A DNA stretch of 16,759 bases from Clostridiales bacterium UBA1758 (GTDB lineage Bacteria; Bacillota; Clostridia; Oscillospirales; UBA1758): positions 1 to 16,759 of the forward strand of contig DCHG01000038.1 in assembly GCA_002315595.1 (NCBI GenBank), read 5' to 3'. The notes under the pieces were generated by a model that was not told the DNA's origin, did not search any database, and saw only the letters and a program-made list of their open reading frames with translations. This document shows, piece by piece, positions 7,795 to 14,458 of this stretch (within the stretch, counting starts at the first letter, position 1; every line of letters begins with the position of its first letter). A program made the position numbers and the translations under genes.

Positions 7795-8685
7795 ATGAGT
7801 AAAAACAGTCTTTTCAAAGGTGTTGCAACGGCTTTGATCACGCCGTTAAACGAAAAAGGAATAGATTTTGACCGCTTTGGCAAACTCATCGACTGGCAGA
7901 TTGAATCGGGGATCAATGCCCTTGTGATCTGCGGTACCACGGGTGAAGGTTCGACATTGAGCGACGAAGAACACCGTGCGGCACTGGAATACGCCGTAAG
8001 GCGTGCCGCAGGAAGAACCGTTATGATCGCAGGCACGGGATCGAATGATACCGCGTACGCCATCGATTTGACGAAATTCGCCTGCGAGATCGGATACGAC
8101 GGAATGCTTCTCGTCACGCCGTATTACAATAAGGCAACACAGAACGGTTTGGTCAAGACTTTTACCGCCATTGCCGATGAAAGCACCAAGCCCTGTATTT
8201 TGTATAACGTCCCGTCACGCACGGGTGTCAATATCGAGCCCGCCACCTATGGCGCATTGGCGGATCACCCGATGATCACCTCGATCAAGGAAGCCGGCGG
8301 AAATCTGTCGAAGATCATGGAAACCTTGCAGATCGTGGGTGATCGACTGGACCTCTATTCGGGCAATGATGACCAGATCGTGCCGCTTCTTGCACTCGGC
8401 GGCTCCGGCGTCATTTCCGTACTGTCCAATGTCCTCCCGCGTGAAACCGTCGCAATGTGCGATAAATTCTTTGCGGGCGACTTGAAGGGTGCGATGAAAA
8501 TGCAACTTGACCTGCTTCCGCTGATTAACGCCCTGTTCTGTGAGGTCAACCCGATCCCCGTCAAGGCGGCGATGGCGGCAATGGGATTTTGCGAAGACTA
8601 CCTGCGCCTGCCGTTGACTTCGATGGAGGACGCGCACAAGCAGAAACTTCTTGCATTGATGCGTGAGCAGGGGTTGAAGGTATGA
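7795..8685 (+). CDS. dapA: 4-hydroxy-tetrahydrodipicolinate synthase
   Basis: DapA condenses pyruvate with aspartate semialdehyde, the first step specific to diaminopimelate and lysine. It is a 296-residue class I aldolase-type TIM barrel. Key residues align with the E. coli enzyme at a shift of four: Thr48 in CGTTGEG, Tyr111 in TPYYNK, Tyr137 in LYNVPSRTG, and the Schiff-base Lys165 in SIKEAGGN. The ribosome binding site AAAGGA (7782-7787) lies 7 nt before the ATG. The gene begins the lysine block directly behind hisIE and overlaps dapB by ATGA. No lysine riboswitch precedes it, so control would come from the his promoter or from feedback on the enzyme. Confidence 0.96.
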   Translation: MSKNSLFKGVATALITPLNEKGIDFDRFGKLIDWQIESGINALVICGTTGEGSTLSDEEHRAALEYAVRRAAGRTVMIAGTGSNDTAYAIDLTKFACEIGYDGMLLVTPYYNKATQNGLVKTFTAIADESTKPCILYNVPSRTGVNIEPATYGALADHPMITSIKEAGGNLSKIMETLQIVGDRLDLYSGNDDQIVPLLALGGSGVISVLSNVLPRETVAMCDKFFAGDLKGAMKMQLDLLPLINALFCEVNPIPVKAAMAAMGFCEDYLRLPLTSMEDAHKQKLLALMREQGLKV

Positions 8686-9419
8686 AAATTCTCGTCAACG
8701 GCGCCTGCGGGCGTATGGGACAAGAGGTCGTAACGCTTGTTGAAAACTCCGCTGGCTTCGAAATTGCAGCCAAGGTCGATAAGACCGGGGGCACAGATGT
8801 ATTCGAGCAACTGGATCAGTATCGGGGCGAAGTCGATGTGATTGTGGATTTTTCGCATCATTCCTGCACGGAAGCGTTGCTTGATTATGCAGTCCGCCGC
8901 GGGTTACCGACCGTTGTTGCCACCACGGGACAGACCGATGAAGAAAAGGAATTGATTGCGCAGGCGGCAAAAAAGATCCCGGTCTTTCATTCGGCGAATA
9001 TGTCGCTCGGCGTGGCACTCTTAGTCGACCTTGCCGTAAAAACGGCGGCGGTCATGCCCGATGCGGATATTGAGATTGTTGAAACACACCATAACCGCAA
9101 ACTTGATGCGCCGAGTGGAACGGCACTGATGATCGCAAACGCGATCAAAAAAGTGCGCACACTTGCCGAATTCAAGTTCGGTCGTACGGGAAATGCCAAA
9201 CGCGAAAAGACGGAGATCGGTATTCATGCCGTTCGACGCGGAAATATTGTCGGAATTCACGAGGTGCTTGTTTCCACCGATTCACAGACGATCACACTCA
9301 AACACGAGGCTCATTCACGCACATTGTTTGCCGAGGGCGCACTCAGTGCCGCGGAATTTATATCCGACAAACGCCCAGGGCTATATGATATGAATAGCAT
9401 TGTTCACGCGGAGGATTAA
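8682..9419 (+). CDS. dapB: 4-hydroxy-tetrahydrodipicolinate reductase
   Basis: DapB reduces the DapA product to tetrahydrodipicolinate with NAD(P)H. The 245-residue protein has the N-terminal nucleotide-binding loop NGACGRMG (6-13) and the ATTGQT segment (80-85). The catalytic block ETHHNRKLDAPSGTA (134-148) has the histidine and lysine (136/137 and Lys140) needed for reduction. The start shares ATGA with dapA. The GGAGG serving the next gene lies at its very end, so dapB and ddh are practically adjoining (1 nt apart). Confidence 0.95.
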   Translation: MKILVNGACGRMGQEVVTLVENSAGFEIAAKVDKTGGTDVFEQLDQYRGEVDVIVDFSHHSCTEALLDYAVRRGLPTVVATTGQTDEEKELIAQAAKKIPVFHSANMSLGVALLVDLAVKTAAVMPDADIEIVETHHNRKLDAPSGTALMIANAIKKVRTLAEFKFGRTGNAKREKTEIGIHAVRRGNIVGIHEVLVSTDSQTITLKHEAHSRTLFAEGALSAAEFISDKRPGLYDMNSIVHAED

Positions 9420-9420
9420 A

Positions 9421-10404
9421 ATGATCAGAGTAGGAATTTGCGGCTACGGAAATTTGGGAAAGGGAGTCGAAGCGGCAGTTTACAACGCGCCGGATATGGA
9501 ACTTGCGGCGGTCTTTACGCGCCGTGATCCGTCGGGCGTTCGACTTCGCACGCCGAATGTGCCGGTGGTGCCGTTTTCGAAAATGGATGAGTATCGGGAT
9601 CGGATCGACGTCATCGTCAACTGTGGCGGAAGTGCCACGGATCTGCCCGAAACCACGCCTGCGATTGCCGGAAATTTCCATATCGTCGACAGTTTTGACA
9701 CGCACGCGAAGATACAGGAACATTTTGAAAAGGTCGACGCTGCGGCAAAAAAAGGTGGCAAGGTCGCAATTATCTCGGTCGGATGGGATCCCGGTCTGTT
9801 CTCGCTAAACCGACTCTATATGAATGCCGTTTTACCGAACGGAAATGATTATACTTTCTGGGGACGCGGCGTGAGTCAGGGACATTCCGACGCGATACGC
9901 CGTATCGAGGGCGTTTTGGATGCCCGCCAATACACCGTGCCGGTCGAGGATGCCATGAAAAGAGTGCGTTCGGGGGAAACCCCCACGCTTTCTGCCCGCC
10001 AAAAGCACACCCGCGAATGTTTCGTCGTGGCGGAGGAAGGTGCGGATCTTGACCGCATTGAACGCGAAATTAAGACTATGCCGAACTATTTTGCCGACTA
10101 TGACACAACGGTGAACTTTATTTCGATGGAGGAACTTCGCAAAAATCATTTGGGAATTCCACATGGCGGATGCGTGATCAGAAGCGGGAAAACGGGCGTG
10201 AATCTTGAAACCTCGCACACGATGGAATATCGCTTAAATTTGGAATCCAACCCCGAATTCACGGGAAGCGTGCTGACTGCGTACGCAAGGGCGGCATACC
10301 GCCTCGGCAATCAGGGAGAGAATGGTTGCAAAACGGTCTTTGATATCGCACCGGCACTTCTTTCGAGCGTCAGCGGTGAGCAGTTGCGGGCAAAAATCCT
10401 ATAA
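9421..10404 (+). CDS. ddh: meso-Diaminopimelate dehydrogenase
   Basis: Ddh converts tetrahydrodipicolinate, ammonia and NADPH to meso-diaminopimelate in one step, replacing the acylated branches (DapD/E, DapL) and epimerase DapF. The 327-residue protein has the dinucleotide loop GYGNLG (8-13) and an Arg-Arg pair at 34-35 in FTRRDP, where this family grips the NADP phosphate. Further family blocks are GWDPGLFS (121-128) and GRGVSQGHSDAIR (148-160). I start it at the ATG at 9421, since GGAGG at 9410-9414 is 6 nt upstream. A TTG at 9400 in the same frame would add seven residues and has no support. It sits exactly between dapB and lysA, completing the route. Confidence 0.93.
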   Translation: MIRVGICGYGNLGKGVEAAVYNAPDMELAAVFTRRDPSGVRLRTPNVPVVPFSKMDEYRDRIDVIVNCGGSATDLPETTPAIAGNFHIVDSFDTHAKIQEHFEKVDAAAKKGGKVAIISVGWDPGLFSLNRLYMNAVLPNGNDYTFWGRGVSQGHSDAIRRIEGVLDARQYTVPVEDAMKRVRSGETPTLSARQKHTRECFVVAEEGADLDRIEREIKTMPNYFADYDTTVNFISMEELRKNHLGIPHGGCVIRSGKTGVNLETSHTMEYRLNLESNPEFTGSVLTAYARAAYRLGNQGENGCKTVFDIAPALLSSVSGEQLRAKIL

Positions 10405-10421
10405 ACGGCAGGAATATCGGT

Positions 10422-11717
10422 ATGATTTGTGATAATTTGAATATCAATGAAAACGGACATTTGACCTTTGCGGGACAGGATACCGCGGAACTGGCGAAAG
10501 CCTACGGCACGCCCGCGTACCTGATGGATGAAAAAAAGATCCGCGAAAAATGCCGGATTTATCAAACGGCGATGAAGCGGTATTTCGGCGGAAACTCGAT
10601 GCCGTTGTTTGCCAGCAAATCTCTGTGCTTCAAGCGAATTTATGAGATCATGCGCGAAGAAAAAATGGGAATCGACGTCGTGTCGTCGGGGGAACTTTTT
10701 ACCGCGGCAAAGGCGGGATTTCCGACCGAAAACGCTTATTTCCACGGCAACAACAAGACTGATTTTGACATCGCCTTTGCTATGGAACAAGGTCTCGGGC
10801 ACTTTGTCTGCGACAATGTCGATGAACTTTTTGCCATTGACAGAGAGGCGAAAAAACGCAGCATCCGTCAAAGGGTGATTTTGCGCCTTGCACCGGGGAT
10901 TGATCCACATACGCACGCAAAGATCAATACGGGACGCGTGGATTCGAAATTCGGCGTTGCCATTGAAACGGGGCAGGCGGAAAAAATGACCGAACTTGCG
11001 CTTTCCTGCGAAAATGTCGAACTTGAAGGCTATCATTGCCATATCGGATCTCAGATTTTCGAATGCGAGCCGTTTTGTGACGCGGCGGCGATCATGCTTG
11101 AATTTATTGCACGGATGAAAGAAAAATTCGGCTTTGAGGCGAAGGTGCTAAATCTCGGTGGCGGTATGGGGGTTGCCTATACCGAAAAGGATCCGCAAAT
11201 TGATTATGCGGAAAACATCCGTGTGATCAGCGAAAAAATGAAAAAGATCTGTGCCGAACACGGTATCAATTTTCCGACGATCCTGATGGAGCCCGGCAGA
11301 AGCATTGTTGCCGATGCCGGAATGACGCTTTACACTGTGGGCGGTAAAAAGGAAATTCCGGGCTTTAAAAACTATGTGTCGATCGACGGCGGAATGCCGG
11401 ACAACCCGCGTTATGCACTGTATCAGTCAGCATATACCGTCATTACGGCAAACCGTGCAGACAAGTCTGCAAATTATCTTTGTACGGTTGCGGGACGGTG
11501 TTGCGAAAGCGGTGACCTGATTCAGGAAAATGTTATGATCGCCGAGCCGGTACGTGGCGATATTTTGGCGGTGCTGACGACGGGTGCGTATAATTATTCG
11601 ATGTCGTCGAATTATAACGCGATCTGCAAGCCGCCGGTGATCATGCTCAACGATGATGAAAATTACATTGCGGTGCGCCGTGAAAGTTTTGACGACATGA
11701 TTTCCTGCCAGTTGTAA
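10422..11717 (+). CDS. lysA: Diaminopimelate decarboxylase
   Basis: LysA decarboxylates meso-diaminopimelate to L-lysine. It is a 431-residue fold-type III PLP enzyme. The PLP lysine is Lys66 in LFASKSLCFK. Other family blocks are YHCHIGSQ (204-211), NLGGGMG (244-250, PLP phosphate), EPGRSIVADAG (290-300), and GRCCESGD (358-365), where Cys361 and the acidic residues complete the partner active site of the dimer. ASKS replaces the commoner AxKA form, a minor variation. AGGA at 10410-10413 lies 8 nt before the ATG. The gene is 17 nt from ddh and ends the biosynthetic block. Confidence 0.94.
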   Translation: MICDNLNINENGHLTFAGQDTAELAKAYGTPAYLMDEKKIREKCRIYQTAMKRYFGGNSMPLFASKSLCFKRIYEIMREEKMGIDVVSSGELFTAAKAGFPTENAYFHGNNKTDFDIAFAMEQGLGHFVCDNVDELFAIDREAKKRSIRQRVILRLAPGIDPHTHAKINTGRVDSKFGVAIETGQAEKMTELALSCENVELEGYHCHIGSQIFECEPFCDAAAIMLEFIARMKEKFGFEAKVLNLGGGMGVAYTEKDPQIDYAENIRVISEKMKKICAEHGINFPTILMEPGRSIVADAGMTLYTVGGKKEIPGFKNYVSIDGGMPDNPRYALYQSAYTVITANRADKSANYLCTVAGRCCESGDLIQENVMIAEPVRGDILAVLTTGAYNYSMSSNYNAICKPPVIMLNDDENYIAVRRESFDDMISCQL

Positions 11718-11728
11718 CTGCGACTCGC

Positions 11729-11743
11729 CTCGATATTATCGAG
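11729..11743 (+). terminator. Weak hairpin after lysA, doubtful terminator
   Basis: CTCGAT (11729-11734) and ATCGAG (11738-11743) form a 6-bp stem with a 3-nt loop, 12 nt after the lysA stop. Only scattered Ts follow, so it is a poor intrinsic terminator. Some read-through into the next region is possible. Confidence 0.2.
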
Positions 11744-11791
11744 CGTACTTCATTGGGTTTGATTATTGTTTGTATAAAATGAAAAAAATAC

Positions 11792-11820
11792 TTGACAAAT
11801 TGTGAATATGATTGTATTAT
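11792..11820 (+). promoter_or_regulatory. Strong sigma-A-type promoter of the acyl-CoA synthetase/oxidoreductase operon
   Basis: TTGACA (11792-11797), a 17-bp spacer and TATTAT (11815-11820) make a near-consensus promoter. The start point should be near 11827, about 350 nt ahead of the first enzyme gene, leaving a long leader. I see no other promoter between here and 12177. Confidence 0.85.
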
Positions 11821-11844
11821 TATAGAAAATAAAGCATATTCTAT
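11804..11844. promoter_or_regulatory. Inverted repeats around the start site, candidate operator
   Basis: ATAGAA (11822-11827) and TTCTAT (11839-11844) form an inverted repeat with an 11-nt gap at the predicted start site. GAATATG (11804-11810) and CATATTC (11835-11841) form a second, wider pair flanking the -10 box. Either could bind a dimeric repressor such as the XRE domain of the downstream protein, or the first could be a 5' RNA hairpin. The region is AT-rich, so chance matches are likely enough to keep confidence low. Confidence 0.3.
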
Positions 11845-11860
11845 GAAATTATTTGCAGGA

Positions 11861-11935
11861 GGCGGAAGACGATGAATCGTTTTGACTTTGTAAATCGAGT
11901 TCCCGACGCAGTAAAAACTGCGCCGTCTTCTTGCC
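11861..11935 (+). ncRNA. Structured leader domain A, class not recognised
   Basis: An 11-bp helix with one bulge pairs GGCG-GAAGACG (11861-11871) with CGTCTTC-TTGCC (11924-11935). It encloses about 50 nt that include a clear hairpin, CGCAGT-AAAA-ACTGCG (11907-11922). The helix begins inside an AGGAGG (11857-11862) and closes immediately before an ATG at 11872, so folding would hide the start of a leader reading frame. A terminator follows at 11974. It matches no riboswitch consensus I know; T-box, lysine, SAM, TPP, glycine and cyclic-di-GMP signatures are absent. It may be an aptamer, an attenuator or part of a small RNA ending at about 12005. Confidence 0.45.
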
Positions 11936-12084
11936 GTACCTATAATGTGTCTGTGCGTTTTAATGCAGTGATTGCGGATACCGTTATGGTATCCGCTTTT
12001 ATTTTGTCCTCCATTCGACTTATTAAGGGCCTTTTGGCTCGAATTAGCATGATTCGAATTACCCCGTTGATTTCAAACCCTTAA
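11872..12084 (+). CDS. Possible 70-residue leader peptide
   Basis: A 70-codon frame starts at ATG 11872 behind a perfect AGGAGG (11857-11862, 9-nt spacing). The peptide is not recognised. Eight of its first 40 residues are valine (7, 10, 14, 26, 28, 33, 38, 40), and the C-terminal third is hydrophobic and basic. The frame passes through a terminator hairpin at 11974-11996, and its TAA (12082-12084) falls in the 3' arm of the domain B closing helix. That suits a regulatory leader better than an independent protein. Against it, the frame overlaps three RNA structures whose need to pair could explain the sequence. The open frame may be accidental. Confidence 0.3.
   Translation: MNRFDFVNRVPDAVKTAPSSCRTYNVSVRFNAVIADTVMVSAFILSSIRLIKGLLARISMIRITPLISNP
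11974..12005 (+). terminator. First leader terminator (A)
   Basis: GCGGATACC (11974-11982) and GGTATCCGC (11988-11996) form a perfect 9-bp stem with loop GTTAT, followed by TTTTATTTT. This is a good intrinsic terminator about 150 nt after the promoter start point. It would release a small RNA of about 180 nt unless overcome. The next gene has no other visible promoter, so read-through must occur. Confidence 0.85.
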
Positions 12085-12141
12085 AAAGGACAAATTCACT
12101 GAATGTCAATTCATTTTGAAATGACAGACAGGTTCCTTTTT
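12023..12141 (+). promoter_or_regulatory. Domain B: riboswitch-like antiterminator switch, class not recognised
   Basis: A closing helix pairs TTAAGGG (12023-12029) with CCCTTAA (12078-12084). It encloses a 3-bp GCC-TTTT-GGC hairpin (12029-12038) and a TCGAAT/ATTCGA hairpin (12039-12044 with 12052-12057). AAAAAGGA (12083-12090), which overlaps the 3' arm of the closing helix, is perfectly complementary to TCCTTTTT (12134-12141), the 5' arm and loop of the next terminator. The helix and the antiterminator therefore compete, as in an OFF-type riboswitch: stabilising the closing helix would allow termination. I do not recognise the aptamer, and a leader-peptide mechanism remains possible. Confidence 0.5.
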
Positions 12142-12159
12142 GAGGAGCCTGTCTTTTTT
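12126..12159 (+). terminator. Second leader terminator (B), directly ahead of the gene
   Basis: GACAGGTTCC (12127-12136) pairs with GGAGCCTGTC (12144-12153), including one G-U pair, extended by A12126-T12154. T54-T59 of the same block (12154-12159) form the U-tract. It lies 6 nt before the AGGAGG (12166-12171) of the next gene, so it can only be a conditional terminator in that gene's 5' UTR. Confidence 0.85.
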
Positions 12160-12176
12160 CGTCTTAGGAGGTTATC

Positions 12177-14444
12177 ATGGCAGATTTGGAAAATGCCCGA
12201 CTGAATGATGTTGCGCTTCGAATTCGCACGATGCGCGAAATCAGCGGCTATTCGGAACTTGAAATGGCGGCAAAAACCGAGGTCAGTCTTGACGATTATC
12301 GGTTGTATGAATCGGGTAAGGCGGATTTTCCGTTCACGTTCATCCATAAATGCTCACTTGTCTTCGGTGTCGGCATCACCGACCTGCTTGAAGGTCAGAC
12401 GGCACATCTTTCGTCTTATTCGGTCACGAGAAAGGGTAACGGTCAGGAAACCGTCAAAGAGGACGGCATTGAGATCCGCAACCTTGCCCCGATGTTTTTG
12501 AAAAAGATCTCGGAACCGTACTATGTTAAGTACGAGTACAAAAGTGAACTCCAGGATAAGCCGATCGAAACGACGTCCCACTCGGGGCAGGAATTCGACT
12601 ATATTCTCAAAGGTCGCCTGAAAGTGCAGATTGGCGATAAGATTGAATATTTGAGCGAGGGCGACAGCATTTACTATAACAGTTCCACGCAGCACGGCAT
12701 GATCGCTGTGGACGGTGCGGACTGTTTGTTCCTTGCATTGATCCTGCCGGGTGAAAAACAGCAGGAGCATTTGATCCGCAACACACTATTGCGATCTTTT
12801 AAGCCGCAGACGGGACCACTTACGGTTTCGAAGTTTATTTCGACCGCTGAGGACGAAAACGGACTGTTAAAGTCGATCTCGTTCAAAAATGAGGATCAGT
12901 TTAATTTTGCATTTGACATTGTCGATGAACTGGGGCGCGAAAAGCCCGATAAACTGGCGATGATCCATGTGGGCGAAGATCTCACTGAACGACGCTTCAC
13001 CTACCGCGATGTCAAGCGTGCATCGGCGCAGGCGGCGAATTATTTCAAAGCCATCGGTGTCAAAAAAGGCGACCGTGTGATGCTTGTCATGCGTCGCAGA
13101 TATCAGTTCTGGTTTGCGATACTCGGATTGCATAAGATCGGCGCAATCGCCATTCCCGCCACAAGTCAGTTGCAGGCGCATGATTTTGTGTATCGCTTCA
13201 AAACCGCATCCGTCAATTACATCCTCTGCGCAGATGACGCCACCGCCGGTCAAATCGACCGTGCCGCGACCGAATACGACGGAAATTTGACAAAGATCTT
13301 TGTCGGCGGTGACCGTGACGGCTGGCGCAATTATGACGAAGAAAGTCAACTTTACAACGTCCACTTCTATCGGACGCTGGAAACGCCTTGCGGTGACGAT
13401 CCGATGCTTCTGTTCTTTACATCGGGCACCACGGGATATCCGAAAATGGCGCTTCATTCATACAAATACGCGCTTGGTCATTACATCACGGCGAAATACT
13501 GGCACGGCGTCGGGGAAAACAGTATTCACTTCACGATTTCCGATACCGGCTGGGGCAAGGCACTTTGGGGCAAACTCTATGGTCAATGGCTCTGTGAGGG
13601 AACGGTGTTCACCTACGATTTTGACCGATTTAATGCGGCGTCGATTCTTTCGATGTTCCCGAAGTACAAGATCACGACATTCTGTGCGCCGCCGACGATG
13701 CTTCGAATGCTTGTCAAGGAAGACCTTTCGCAGTACGATTTTTCGTCCCTTGTGCATATCACCACGGCGGGCGAGGCGCTTAACCCCGAGGTGTATAAAC
13801 AATTTTATGACGCAACGGGGCTTCGCATCAGCGAAGGCTTCGGTCAGACCGAACTGACGCTTGCCATCGGCAACCTCATCGGCGATACGGTTAAGATCGG
13901 CTCCATGGGAAAAGCCTCGCCGATGTACGATATTTCGATCATGCGACCGGATGGTACGATGGCAGACCTCGGCGAAAGCGGAGAAATCGTTGTCAAGACA
14001 TCCGAAAACATCCCGTGCGGACTCTTCCTCGGCTATTACAATAACCCCGAAGCGACCGAACAGGTTTGGTACGACGGCTATTACCACACGGGTGACCTTG
14101 CATGGAAGGATGAGGACGGCTTCTATTGGTACGTCGGTCGCATTGACGATGTCATCAAGTCTTCCGGCTACCGCATCGGACCGTTTGAAATCGAAAATGT
14201 CATTATGGAACTCCCGTATGTTTTGGAATGTGGCGTTTCCGCGGCTCCCGATCCCGTCCGCGGTCAGGTCGTAAAAGCGAGCATTGTCCTTGTCAAAGGC
14301 AAGGAAGCGACCGAAGAACTCAAAGCCGAGATCCAAAATTACGTTAAACAGAATACCGCGCCGTATAAATACCCGCGAATTGTTGAGTTCAGGGATTCGT
14401 TACCGAAGACCATCAGCGGAAAAGTCATCCGCAACCAACTATGA
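12177..14444 (+). CDS. XRE-cupin-acyl-CoA synthetase fusion (AMP-forming)
   Basis: This 755-residue protein joins a regulator-like N-terminus to a ligase. Residues 10-73 resemble an XRE helix-turn-helix, including the LYESGKADFPF segment. Residues 115-190 are a cupin barrel with HSGQEFDYILKGRLKVQIG (135-153) and GDSIYYNSSTQHG (162-174). Residues 240-755 are an ANL-family acyl-CoA synthetase of the medium-chain type: TSGTTGYPK (415-423), GFGQTE (554-559), YHTGD (636-640), GRIDDVIKSSGYRIG (654-668), and catalytic Lys749 in PKTISGK. It should activate a carboxylic acid with ATP and CoA; the acid is not known. AGGAGG at 12166-12171 is 5 nt before the ATG. The protein ends at IRNQL, at the usual end of the family, and overlaps the next frame. 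The N-terminal part may sense the acid or acyl-CoA, regulate the operon, or be purely structural. Confidence 0.88.
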   Translation: MADLENARLNDVALRIRTMREISGYSELEMAAKTEVSLDDYRLYESGKADFPFTFIHKCSLVFGVGITDLLEGQTAHLSSYSVTRKGNGQETVKEDGIEIRNLAPMFLKKISEPYYVKYEYKSELQDKPIETTSHSGQEFDYILKGRLKVQIGDKIEYLSEGDSIYYNSSTQHGMIAVDGADCLFLALILPGEKQQEHLIRNTLLRSFKPQTGPLTVSKFISTAEDENGLLKSISFKNEDQFNFAFDIVDELGREKPDKLAMIHVGEDLTERRFTYRDVKRASAQAANYFKAIGVKKGDRVMLVMRRRYQFWFAILGLHKIGAIAIPATSQLQAHDFVYRFKTASVNYILCADDATAGQIDRAATEYDGNLTKIFVGGDRDGWRNYDEESQLYNVHFYRTLETPCGDDPMLLFFTSGTTGYPKMALHSYKYALGHYITAKYWHGVGENSIHFTISDTGWGKALWGKLYGQWLCEGTVFTYDFDRFNAASILSMFPKYKITTFCAPPTMLRMLVKEDLSQYDFSSLVHITTAGEALNPEVYKQFYDATGLRISEGFGQTELTLAIGNLIGDTVKIGSMGKASPMYDISIMRPDGTMADLGESGEIVVKTSENIPCGLFLGYYNNPEATEQVWYDGYYHTGDLAWKDEDGFYWYVGRIDDVIKSSGYRIGPFEIENVIMELPYVLECGVSAAPDPVRGQVVKASIVLVKGKEATEELKAEIQNYVKQNTAPYKYPRIVEFRDSLPKTISGKVIRNQL

Positions 14445-14458
14445 CAGGGGGCGGACGC

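Noticed and set aside
11827..12005. 6S RNA, suggested by a length of about 180 nt between promoter and terminator
   Set aside because: The 5' and 3' ends do not pair and there is no long rod with a central bubble.
12023..12084. tRNA-like look of domain B: 7-bp end helix, a stem with a 7-nt loop (TAGCATG) and a T-loop-like TTTCAAACCC
   Set aside because: It is only 62 nt, has no D arm or proper T stem, has A instead of U before the would-be anticodon, and no CCA. The competition with the antiterminator explains the helix better.
11718..12176. A known riboswitch or T-box (lysine, SAM, glycine, TPP, FMN, cobalamin, cyclic-di-GMP)
   Set aside because: I looked for their conserved core sequences by eye and found none, including the T-box sequence. 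A covariance search would be decisive.
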